Source of the DNA: Bdellovibrio sp.
GTDB taxonomy: Bacteria > Myxococcota > SpSt-1050
NCBI GenBank assembly: GCA_020725805.1
Contig: DYEF01000045.1
Span: forward strand, 1-47,106
Direction: 5' to 3'
Length of the DNA: 47,106 nucleotides
A program made the translations under genes and the position numbers. Position 1 is the stretch's first letter. Every line of letters begins with the position of its first letter. A model generated the notes under the pieces. It had not been told where the DNA came from and did not search any database. It saw nothing but the letters and a program-made list of their open reading frames with translations. Positions 16,276 to 23,862 of this stretch are shown here, piece by piece.

Positions 16276-18006
16276 ATGAAATACAGATTTTTAGTGAAAT
16301 TTCCTGACGGTAAAGAGGATATTTTCGAACTGGAGAAGGATAGCATAATTATCGGTTCCTCCACAGCAGCGAATATCCAGCTTGAATCTGAGAGTGTCAG
16401 CGCCCTTCATTGTATGGTAAGGGTAAACAAGGAAGGCAATTTCAATATAATGGATATGGGTTCGAAGACCGGTATCTTCGTAAACGGGGAGAAGGTCAAG
16501 GAGAAGACACTGGCAAAAGGTGATGTCGTCAAAGTCGGAGATTTTGAGATTCAGCCTCTCTATGATGAGAAAGCATCAGAGCAACCCAAGGAGAACGTAA
16601 AAAGCGACAAGCCCAAACCGCCTGTGAAGAATGTTGTTAAGAAGGTGACGAAAAAGAAAAGAAGGATTCCGGCCGATTCACTTAATATGTATGTATCACC
16701 CAAGAAACTTGAGGAAGACAAGGCCGATGAGTCCAATAAGGTTCCTGATGTCATTGTGAGATGGCTCGGAGGAATGATTGGTGAACTGGCCATTATCGGC
16801 AAAAGGACGGAGATTACGATAGGTTCAACTGAGCAGAACGATTTCGTCATCCCTGAAGAATATCTTAAGGCCGATAAGTTTCAGCTTGTAACACAGGATG
16901 GTTCATCGCATACCGTAAATATTCCGGAAGGCTGGGAACTGATTCATTTTGTTGATGGCAAGAAGAGTTCATCCGATGCAAAGAAGAGTGTTTCTCTCAA
17001 GCTCAATGAAGTTATAGTATTGAAGAATGGTCCGATAGATATCATAGTCAGGTATATTCATCCGAAGAGTGCTCCCAAGGAGAATTTCCTCAGGAGTATG
17101 GATTACAGATTTGCCCAGTGGCTTATCTCGTCTGTTCTTTTTGTTGCAATTGCACTCTTTATAATGGTTGTCTTTTTCAAGGATACGCTTACATCTCCTC
17201 CGGATGACCTTCAGAAGAGTCTCAACCGCTTTGCAAAAGTGGTTCTGAAAGAGGCTCCGAAGAAGGTTGAAAAGAAGGAACTCGAGATGAAGGCGATAAC
17301 TGAGAAGAAGATCGGAAAGGTAATAGATGAAAAACGTCCTCCTGTCAAAGGTCCGAATATTGCTGACCCGAACAGAAGAGTGGAAAACAGAAAGGTCGCA
17401 TTGAAGTCCGGAGTCCTTGGAATTCTGAGAGGGGCAGGAGGTAATCCGGCTATGAATTCGATCTTCGGTGCCGGTCTTGGTGCGGGTATTAATAATGCCC
17501 TTGGCGGTCTCCACGGTACAATGATGGGAGATTCCGGCGGTCTCGGCGGACTTGGTTCGAGAGGCGGCGGAGGCGGCGGCGGTGTTGCAGCGCTTGGCGG
17601 CATCGGAATCGGTGGCGGTAAGAGCAGGAGAGGGCACGGAGATTTCAATCTCGGGGCCGGAGGAAAATCCGAAGAGGCGGTTTCTACAGGTAAACTCGTG
17701 ATGGTCGGCGGTCTCGATAAGGATGTTGTGGCAAGGGTAATCAAGAGATACTGGGCGCAGATAAAATACTGTTATGAAAAGGAACTCAGCAAGAACCCGA
17801 ATCTCTATGGTAAGATTGCGGTCAAGTTTACTATATCCGGCAATGGTTCTGTCTCTGATGCAGAGATCGAACAGACCGAGATGAATAACGCCGCAGTTGA
17901 AGACTGCATTGTCAGAAATATCAAGAGATGGATGTTCCCTGCTCCGAAGGGCGGCGGTATTGTTGTGGTCAGGTATCCGTTTATATTCAAGAGCGCCGGG
18001 CAATAA
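16276..18006 (+). CDS. FHA-domain, single-TM, AgmX/PglI C-terminal protein, GltG-like
   Basis: A 576-residue protein. Residues 1-95 form an FHA domain (IIGSSTAANIQLES, ALHCMVRVN, SKTGIFVNGEKV), which binds phosphothreonine and should be cytoplasmic. A second, divergent FHA-like domain spans about 160-265. One membrane helix lies near 281-301 (LISSVLFVAIALFIMVVFF). Then come a Lys/Pro-rich periplasmic stretch, a Gly-rich linker (about 389-462) and an AgmX/PglI-type, TonB-like C-terminal domain (479-576) with YWAQIKYCYEKEL, GKIAVKFTI and FPAPKGGGIVVVRYPF. This architecture is that of PglI/GltG of Myxococcus. The protein could pass a phosphorylation signal or mechanical force across the inner membrane. 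Position before a second barrel gene fits gltG-gltH order. Confidence 0.88.
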   Translation: MKYRFLVKFPDGKEDIFELEKDSIIIGSSTAANIQLESESVSALHCMVRVNKEGNFNIMDMGSKTGIFVNGEKVKEKTLAKGDVVKVGDFEIQPLYDEKASEQPKENVKSDKPKPPVKNVVKKVTKKKRRIPADSLNMYVSPKKLEEDKADESNKVPDVIVRWLGGMIGELAIIGKRTEITIGSTEQNDFVIPEEYLKADKFQLVTQDGSSHTVNIPEGWELIHFVDGKKSSSDAKKSVSLKLNEVIVLKNGPIDIIVRYIHPKSAPKENFLRSMDYRFAQWLISSVLFVAIALFIMVVFFKDTLTSPPDDLQKSLNRFAKVVLKEAPKKVEKKELEMKAITEKKIGKVIDEKRPPVKGPNIADPNRRVENRKVALKSGVLGILRGAGGNPAMNSIFGAGLGAGINNALGGLHGTMMGDSGGLGGLGSRGGGGGGGVAALGGIGIGGGKSRRGHGDFNLGAGGKSEEAVSTGKLVMVGGLDKDVVARVIKRYWAQIKYCYEKELSKNPNLYGKIAVKFTISGNGSVSDAEIEQTEMNNAAVEDCIVRNIKRWMFPAPKGGGIVVVRYPFIFKSAGQ

Positions 18007-18030
18007 ACACTTTTTGAAAGAGGTAAAGTT

Positions 18031-18597
18031 ATGTTCAGAAAGACAGTTATTTTTCTTCTGTTTACCTTTGTATTTTCTTCATTTCTTTATGCGGCCGAGC
18101 CTTACAAGGGGCTGTCAAGTGAAATCAATCCCGGGATATTATTTACAATAGGCGGTAATAAGAGCAATTCAAATTCAGAGCCATTCTTCAATTTTATTCT
18201 GGGTTATTCATTCAGCAAGTCGAGTATGGCAGGTCTCTCCCTTTCGGCGTCGATGGTCTCGAATAATGCCGTGGAGAAGAAGACGGGAGATATTGAAAAA
18301 GACCGTCTTAATTATGATAATTTTACACTTACTTTTATGAATGTTGCCTATCAGTATAAAATCGGTGTTGGACCCGAACTTTTTGTGCCTGTCAAGGTAT
18401 TTGGAGGCGGAGCAATAGCATCTCCGGTACCAAATAATAAAGGTTCATTTCTGCCCGATTTCGGACTTGCAACCGGTATAGGTTATGATTCATACAGAAA
18501 AGGGCTGCAGCTTGGCGTCGAATTTGCATTCAGTTATATACTTAATATTAATGCAAAAGCGGCTATGATATATCCCACGATTAAGTATGTCTTCTGA
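18031..18597 (+). CDS. Outer-membrane beta-barrel protein, GltH-like
   Basis: A 188-residue exported protein. The signal peptide MFRKTVIFLLFTFVFSSFLYA is followed by AEPYKG. The mature chain alternates short hydrophobic strands with Gly/Asn turns (FNFILGYSFSKSSMAGLSLS, LGVEFAFSYIL) and ends in TIKYVF with a terminal Phe, as outer-membrane barrels do. It is 24 nt downstream of the FHA/AgmX-type gene. In the Myxococcus gltDEFGH cluster the corresponding last gene encodes the porin-like GltH. The role is inferred from this order. Confidence 0.7.
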   Translation: MFRKTVIFLLFTFVFSSFLYAAEPYKGLSSEINPGILFTIGGNKSNSNSEPFFNFILGYSFSKSSMAGLSLSASMVSNNAVEKKTGDIEKDRLNYDNFTLTFMNVAYQYKIGVGPELFVPVKVFGGGAIASPVPNNKGSFLPDFGLATGIGYDSYRKGLQLGVEFAFSYILNINAKAAMIYPTIKYVF

Positions 18598-18679
18598 ATA
18601 TATTGGATAAATTTTTTTCAGATTTGTTGCTTTATAATTTAGTAATACAACACGCTGCAGGTTGGAAGAATCGGGTCAA

Positions 18680-19498
18680 ATGAATATCAAGGGTTTTAAT
18701 GATTTTATGCTGAATATTACCAAATCCTACATACTTGATAAACTGCGTGTAAGCGACCCGAAGAAAGTAGAGATAGAACTTAAGAGAAGAATAAAGGAAG
18801 ATGAATATCTCAAAATAACCAAATATTTTCAGAAAAACAGCAAGGTAAAACAGATAAAGACCAATGTTTTTATTGATCAGTTTCTTGATACCGGGGATTT
18901 CAGGATATTTCACTCAGGTGCAAGCCTCAGACTAAGATATAAGGGGAACGGGAAGAATGTCTATCTTCAGTATAAGGGGGGCGGTTTTGTATTGAATAAT
19001 GTATTGTTCAGGTCTGAATTCTCTTCGAGGAAAATATCACATCTTGTGAAAGAGGAAGGTCATAGGGATATTATTCAGTTTAACGAAAAGAGTTTTATGT
19101 GGATTCTCAATAATGCCGTCGAGGAGGATATGAGGAAGGCGATGTATGACCATCTGGGGTCAAGGGTCATACGGAATATTAAGACCGGGCCTGTTATATG
19201 TTTTTATAAGAAAATCAAGTATGAATATAACATCGACGACGACATATATCTTGAACCTTCTTTGGATTTTCTTAGTGCATTTCATATAAAGAGCAATTCC
19301 TTTCATCCGATGTCGAGTTTATATGAATACGAAAACGAGATTAAATCCCGGAAGAACGACCTGATCCTAAAACTCAAGAGTATCTCGCAGCTACTGGATT
19401 TCGAAGGGGTTATCAATAAAATGGTCAGACCGGATTATGAATGCAATGATAAATATCACAGAATTATGAGCTATTTTGTTAAAAAGGCTGTGCATTAA
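18680..19498 (+). CDS. CYTH/VTC-like triphosphate tunnel protein next to polyphosphate kinase
   Basis: A 272-residue protein with the ExExK hallmark of the CYTH (triphosphate tunnel metalloenzyme) superfamily, EIELK at residues 31-35. Basic strand motifs such as SLRLRYKGNGKNVYLQYKGG and later acidic residues could line the tunnel. Members hydrolyse inorganic triphosphate or, as in VTC4, make and bind polyphosphate. The substrate here is not known. It lies 73 nt upstream of ppk and 2.1 kb upstream of sixA on the same strand, suggesting a polyphosphate role. The start is uncertain: ATG at 18680 was chosen, and TTG at 18662 would add six residues. Confidence 0.7.
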   Translation: MNIKGFNDFMLNITKSYILDKLRVSDPKKVEIELKRRIKEDEYLKITKYFQKNSKVKQIKTNVFIDQFLDTGDFRIFHSGASLRLRYKGNGKNVYLQYKGGGFVLNNVLFRSEFSSRKISHLVKEEGHRDIIQFNEKSFMWILNNAVEEDMRKAMYDHLGSRVIRNIKTGPVICFYKKIKYEYNIDDDIYLEPSLDFLSAFHIKSNSFHPMSSLYEYENEIKSRKNDLILKLKSISQLLDFEGVINKMVRPDYECNDKYHRIMSYFVKKAVH

Positions 19499-19571
19499 AG
19501 CGGTTTTAACTGATATTTAATTATATATTAACAATGATTTTGTATCTTAATGTGCGGGTGGTGAGGTGTAT

Positions 19572-21626
19572 ATGAGCAGTGACCAGATTAAATTGCTGTT
19601 TAACAGGGATTTAAGCTGGTTGTCATTTAACAACAGGGTTCTTGACGAAGCGGCCGATGAATCTGTTCCCCTTCTCGAAAGACTGAGATTCCTGACTATT
19701 GTCAGTTCCAACCTCGATGAATTTTTTAAGGTCAGATTTGCAGAATTGTCAAAATTGTTCAGAAAGTATCCCACAAAGAGATTATCTGACGGGTATCCGC
19801 TCAGTCGTGTGATTTTTCAGGTAAGAGAGGAAGTTGTAAGACAGAAGAACAGGCAGGCGGAGCTTTTCAATATTGTTATGAATAAATTGAGAACCGAAGG
19901 ACTTATGCTCCATTATGAATACAGCAGTTTAAATGATGAAATTGATGAACAGGTCAGAAAACAGCTTCCGAATCTAAATATAGTAATCAGAAAACTCAAT
20001 GAACCTATGCCCGAACTCAAAAGTGAGACAATCTATATTTATGTCAGATTTGTTGATGAGTATGCAGTTATAGGCTTTGATACCACAGATAAGAGGCTGA
20101 TTAAGGTAGAGGATAATGATTACAGATTATCTTTTGTATTGCTTGAAAGGTGGCTTCTTGCACATATAAAACAGTATTTCCCGGGCAAAGAAATAATTGA
20201 GACGTTTCCCTTCAAGATTATCAGGGAACACGACCTCCCTTATGAATTCGATGATGATTCTATGGAAGGTTTTATCGAAAAAAGCAGAAACAGCGGCCGT
20301 CTTCCGAGGGTTGTCCGTCTTGAAGTGGATTCTCCATTATACCCAGAAGGCGCAATTTTTATCTCAACAATTCTAAGGATAGACCCGGTTTCCATTTACA
20401 GGTTCAGTATACCGCTTAATCTCAAATCACTGAATAGTATTCTGAATTATGAAGGGTTTGAACATCTGAAATATCCGAAGATTACACCGGCAGTACCTGT
20501 CCCTTTCAAAAAACCCGGCAAGATAATAGATATTATAAAAAAGCATGATGTGCTTTTGCATCATCCGTATGACTCTTTTGATATCGTTGTCAATTTTATC
20601 AAGGAGGCGAGTATAGACCCGGAAGTAACGGATATATATCACGTGATATACAGGGCGGGTGAAAAGTCGGAACTCCTTGAATATCTGAAACAGGCAGCAA
20701 GTTCAGGAAAGAATGTGTCGGTATATGTGGAAATCAAGGCAAGGTTTGACGAAAAGACCAATCTAAAATGGATAAAAGAACTTAAGAGCGCAAAGGTGAA
20801 GGTAATCCCCCCTTTGAGAGACAAGAAAGTACATAGCAAGGTGACACAGGTTGTTAAGAATATCAATAGCAGGAAATATTATTATACCCACCTCGGAACC
20901 GGCAATTATCATCCTACTACAACGAGACTCTATACCGACCTCGGATTACTTACATCCAATCAGGAGATAGGGGAAGAAGTCCATACATATTTCAGCAGGC
21001 TTGCAGAAAGTAAGAAGGTGCCGTATTTAAGGCACTTGCTGGTTGCACCTGCAAATCTGAGGACCGGTATATTACGGCTGATAAGGAATGAAATCAAAAA
21101 TCATATTAAATACGGCAATGGTCTGATTATAGCCAAGATGAATTCACTTGTTGACCCGGATATCATAAGTGCGCTCTATAACGCATCGATGAGCGGGGTG
21201 AAAATCTATCTTATTGTAAGAGGAATCTGCTGCCTGAAGCCCAATATCAAAGGTATAAGCGAGAATATCAGTGTTACGAGTATTATTGACAGGTTTCTCG
21301 AACATTCCAGAATCTTCTATTTTTATGCAAACGGGGAGGAGAAGGTCTATCTTTCGAGTGCTGACTGGATGCCGAGAAATTTCTACAACAGGTATGAAAT
21401 AGCCTTTCCTGTCTACGACCAGCTCCTGAAAAGATACGTTAAGGATGTCATCCTCTCTACGGCACTTGCTGATAACGTAAAGGCAAGGATATTACAGCCG
21501 GACGGCAGCTACTTAAGGGTAAAACCTGCTCAGGGCGAAAAAATAATAAGGTCTCAGTTTCAGTTTGTTTCACTGGCTGAGAGTTCGTATAAGGGTACTA
21601 TACTGGAAAGTCGTATAGATAATTAA
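19572..21626 (+). CDS. ppk: Polyphosphate kinase 1
   Basis: A 684-residue PPK1, which reversibly makes polyphosphate from ATP. Signatures are FNRDLSWLSFNNRVLDEA at the start, HHPYDSFDIVVNFIKEAS, the catalytic region with VYVEIKARFDEKTNLKW, KVHSKVTQVV and THLGTGNYHPTTTRLYTDLG, and SADWMPRNFYNRYE near the end. The four-domain length is normal. GAGGTG seven bases before the ATG supports the start at 19572. A GTG at 19566 would overlap that ribosome site. It lies between a CYTH-type protein and SixA. Confidence 0.96.
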   Translation: MSSDQIKLLFNRDLSWLSFNNRVLDEAADESVPLLERLRFLTIVSSNLDEFFKVRFAELSKLFRKYPTKRLSDGYPLSRVIFQVREEVVRQKNRQAELFNIVMNKLRTEGLMLHYEYSSLNDEIDEQVRKQLPNLNIVIRKLNEPMPELKSETIYIYVRFVDEYAVIGFDTTDKRLIKVEDNDYRLSFVLLERWLLAHIKQYFPGKEIIETFPFKIIREHDLPYEFDDDSMEGFIEKSRNSGRLPRVVRLEVDSPLYPEGAIFISTILRIDPVSIYRFSIPLNLKSLNSILNYEGFEHLKYPKITPAVPVPFKKPGKIIDIIKKHDVLLHHPYDSFDIVVNFIKEASIDPEVTDIYHVIYRAGEKSELLEYLKQAASSGKNVSVYVEIKARFDEKTNLKWIKELKSAKVKVIPPLRDKKVHSKVTQVVKNINSRKYYYTHLGTGNYHPTTTRLYTDLGLLTSNQEIGEEVHTYFSRLAESKKVPYLRHLLVAPANLRTGILRLIRNEIKNHIKYGNGLIIAKMNSLVDPDIISALYNASMSGVKIYLIVRGICCLKPNIKGISENISVTSIIDRFLEHSRIFYFYANGEEKVYLSSADWMPRNFYNRYEIAFPVYDQLLKRYVKDVILSTALADNVKARILQPDGSYLRVKPAQGEKIIRSQFQFVSLAESSYKGTILESRIDN

Positions 21627-21649
21627 CCTTTATTCGGAAGGGTTATGAT

Positions 21650-22165
21650 ATGATAATTATTTTTGTTAGGCACGCTACTGCAATGGATAAGAAAAAATTT
21701 GCAAAGTCGGGTAATCCTGACAGTGAGAGACCTCTGACTGCGAAGGGGCTCAAGGACATAAACAGAATCGGGAAGATTCTGAAAAAACATATTATTGAAA
21801 AAGTAGATGTAATATATTCAAGTCCGTATAAGCGTGCGATGCAGACTGCCGAGGTCCTTTCCGGAATATATAAGAAAGACATCAAAAAGGCTGAGTTTTT
21901 GTCTGCGGACGAAACAGATTACAATCAGATGCTCTCACTTCTTTTAAAACAGCCGAATAAAAGCGTTATTATTATGGTCGGGCATAATCCTTCACTGGGA
22001 AACCTTATAGGAAAACTCGTTGTGAACAGACCTGTTCCTGTTGTCAGCCTCGACAAGTCAGGAGTGGCTGTTGTCAGGCTGGAAAAGGGCGGGAGCAGGA
22101 TAAAGAGTGTCGAACTTGTATGGATTCTAAGGGCTGATGTGTTGAAGAAAATGTGTCTCGGTTAA
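21650..22165 (+). CDS. sixA: SixA-type phosphohistidine phosphatase
   Basis: A 171-residue histidine phosphatase superfamily protein. The RH motif is in FVRHATA (Arg7-His8), the second arginine in YSSPYKRAMQTAEVL, and the second catalytic His in MVGHNPSLGNLI. SixA removes phosphate from phosphohistidine in signalling or PTS proteins. Pairing with ppk is a recurring arrangement in other bacteria, as I recall it. GGAAGGG precedes the ATG. Its TAA overlaps the stop codon of the convergent GlcNAc-kinase-like gene inside a shared TTAA. Confidence 0.9.
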   Translation: MIIIFVRHATAMDKKKFAKSGNPDSERPLTAKGLKDINRIGKILKKHIIEKVDVIYSSPYKRAMQTAEVLSGIYKKDIKKAEFLSADETDYNQMLSLLLKQPNKSVIIMVGHNPSLGNLIGKLVVNRPVPVVSLDKSGVAVVRLEKGGSRIKSVELVWILRADVLKKMCLG

Positions 22166-23160
22166 ATACTGTCTGCCTTTCTGATACCCTTTTTTAATCT
22201 GCCTTTTAATCTGTTTGCCCTGAAATCTCCGTAATATCTGTCATAGGCAAACAGCAACGCACCTATAACCGGCTCTGTATCAAGTGTAACAAATCTTGTG
22301 TTCGGAAATTTTGTGATAATCTTTTTCCTGATATTTTCTACCATTATACTCTTTGGCTGCCTGATGAATACTGAACCTCCCAGAGCTACAGTGATTCTTT
22401 CGTTGGTCTTAAAGAGTCTCTTTAATCCGGTTATTGCCGCGAAAGAGAGAGCCTCTGCGCAATTTATAAGTATCTCTCTTGCTATCTTATCACCCTTTCG
22501 GGCAGCATCGAACACAAGAGGCGTAATGGTATTCAGTCTGTGATAATCGAGTGAATCATAATAGGTAAGTTCAATCAGGTCTTCTATGTCTTCTACCCCG
22601 AAATGTCTCTTAATTATGTCGTACAGAACTGTATATTTCCCTCTGCCGTCGTTATATCTGAAGGCTGCATGATAGGCTGCCATAGCAATATCGGAGCCGG
22701 CCCCGTAATCGCCTGTCAGCGGACCAAGTCCGCCGATTCTGACCATCTTTCCTTCTTTATTAAAGCCTATGCAGTTTGTCCCCGTCCCCGAAATAAGGGC
22801 AAGACCTATGCCGTCACTGGTGCCGGCTCTGAGTGCGATAGTAGTATCATTTACAAGAATCTTCGGGGTGTCCGGTAAGATGTCGCTTAGGATTGAAAGT
22901 ATGATATCGAAGTCCTTGTCCCTGTCGGCACCTGAGATGCCGAAACCCGCATAGAGAATCTGACTACTTTTTATTTTTGCCTTTCTGAGGGCAAACTGAA
23001 TCCCGTTTCTGAGTTCAATGTATGCCTTCTTGATACCATATGACTGAAAATTCGATGGTCCTGTTCTTACAAATGCACGGATTCTGCCTTTCTCGTCGGA
23101 GATGGCTGTAATTGTCTTGGTCCCGCCCCCGTCAATTCCCAGAAAGAATCTGCTGGTCAT
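22162..23160 (-). CDS. BadF/BcrA-family sugar kinase, N-acetylglucosamine kinase-like
   Basis: A 332-residue ASKHA-fold kinase. Motifs are FFLGIDGGGTKTITAISDE (phosphate 1), VNDTTIALRAGT (connect/phosphate 2 area), ALISGTGTNCIGF and GGLGPLTGDYGAGSDIA, followed by VALGGSVF (adenosine site). These fit bacterial and eukaryotic N-acetylglucosamine or glucosamine kinases better than benzoyl-CoA reductase activators. It would phosphorylate an amino sugar from peptidoglycan or uptake. It is the last gene of the minus-strand operon. Its ribosome site GAGAGGA lies inside the last codons of rpe, so the two are translationally coupled. A basic C-terminal tail (RLKGRLKKGIRK) is unusual. Confidence 0.85.
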   Translation of the reverse strand: MTSRFFLGIDGGGTKTITAISDEKGRIRAFVRTGPSNFQSYGIKKAYIELRNGIQFALRKAKIKSSQILYAGFGISGADRDKDFDIILSILSDILPDTPKILVNDTTIALRAGTSDGIGLALISGTGTNCIGFNKEGKMVRIGGLGPLTGDYGAGSDIAMAAYHAAFRYNDGRGKYTVLYDIIKRHFGVEDIEDLIELTYYDSLDYHRLNTITPLVFDAARKGDKIAREILINCAEALSFAAITGLKRLFKTNERITVALGGSVFIRQPKSIMVENIRKKIITKFPNTRFVTLDTEPVIGALLFAYDRYYGDFRANRLKGRLKKGIRKADSI

Positions 23161-23163
23161 AAT

Positions 23164-23859
23164 TTATCCTCTCAGAGATTTGATTGCTGATTTCCGGTTT
23201 TTTGCAGAAAATATATAATTGCCCGCAACAAGTATATTTACTCCGTTTTGGATGAGTCTGCCTGCATTTTCTCTGTTTACACCTCCGTCAACTTCGATAA
23301 CGGTTTTGAGATTTTTGAGCATATTATTTGCTTTTTTGATTTTATCCATCGTCTCTTCTATGAATTTCTGCCCGCCGAATCCCGGATTCACGGTCATAAT
23401 GAGAAGTAGGTCTGTCTCCTTAACGATTTCTTCAATGGCACACAGAGGTCTGTGAGGATTGACAGAGACACCGCAGAGAATATCCTTAAATACCCTGCCG
23501 GTCTTTTCCATCGGAAATTTTGATGATGCCTCCCTGATTTTCTGAAGTGTCCTGTGAAGATGCCTCGTGGTCTCCTCGTGAACTGTTATTATATCGGAGC
23601 CGGATAGTGCAAAATCATCGATGTATCTGTCAGGTTCTTCTATCATGAGGTGTACGTCAAACGGGAGTCTGGTGGTCTTCCTGAGTGATTTTATCACCGA
23701 CGGACCTATGGTAATATTCGGTACAAAGTGGCCATCCATAACATCGATGTGAATTATATCCGCACCGCAACTCTCTACATCTCTTATCTCTTCGCCAAGT
23801 TTTGAAAAGTCGGCGGAGAGAATCGAAGGGGCGACATAGATCTTATTTTTTTTAAGCAT
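23164..23859 (-). CDS. rpe: Ribulose-phosphate 3-epimerase
   Basis: A 231-residue TIM-barrel enzyme of the pentose phosphate pathway that interconverts ribulose 5-phosphate and xylulose 5-phosphate. Motifs are APSILSADFSKLGEEI, HIDVMDGHFVPNITIGP, FDVHLMIEEPDRYI, MTVNPGFGGQKFI and VIEVDGGVN, with the usual metal and catalytic residues. An insertion of about a dozen residues, SSKFPMEKTGRVF, sits between strands 4 and 5 and makes the chain slightly longer than usual. It lies 3 nt downstream of rsmB. Confidence 0.95.
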   Translation of the reverse strand: MLKKNKIYVAPSILSADFSKLGEEIRDVESCGADIIHIDVMDGHFVPNITIGPSVIKSLRKTTRLPFDVHLMIEEPDRYIDDFALSGSDIITVHEETTRHLHRTLQKIREASSKFPMEKTGRVFKDILCGVSVNPHRPLCAIEEIVKETDLLLIMTVNPGFGGQKFIEETMDKIKKANNMLKNLKTVIEVDGGVNRENAGRLIQNGVNILVAGNYIFSAKNRKSAIKSLRG

Positions 23860-23862
23860 ATT

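Noticed and set aside
17211-17744. Proline-rich antisense frame opposite the Gly-rich linker
   Set aside because: Its composition is just the complement of Gly codons, with no start signal.
16969-18003. Long open frame of 344 codons on the minus strand, antisense to the FHA/AgmX-type gene
   Set aside because: The plus-strand protein has recognisable FHA and AgmX domains and a good ribosome site. The antisense product has no domain, signal or ribosome site.
18633-18638. TATAAT upstream of the CYTH gene as a promoter
   Set aside because: No acceptable -35 at 16-18 nt (the nearest, TTGGAT, is 24 nt away), so an AT-rich chance match is likely.
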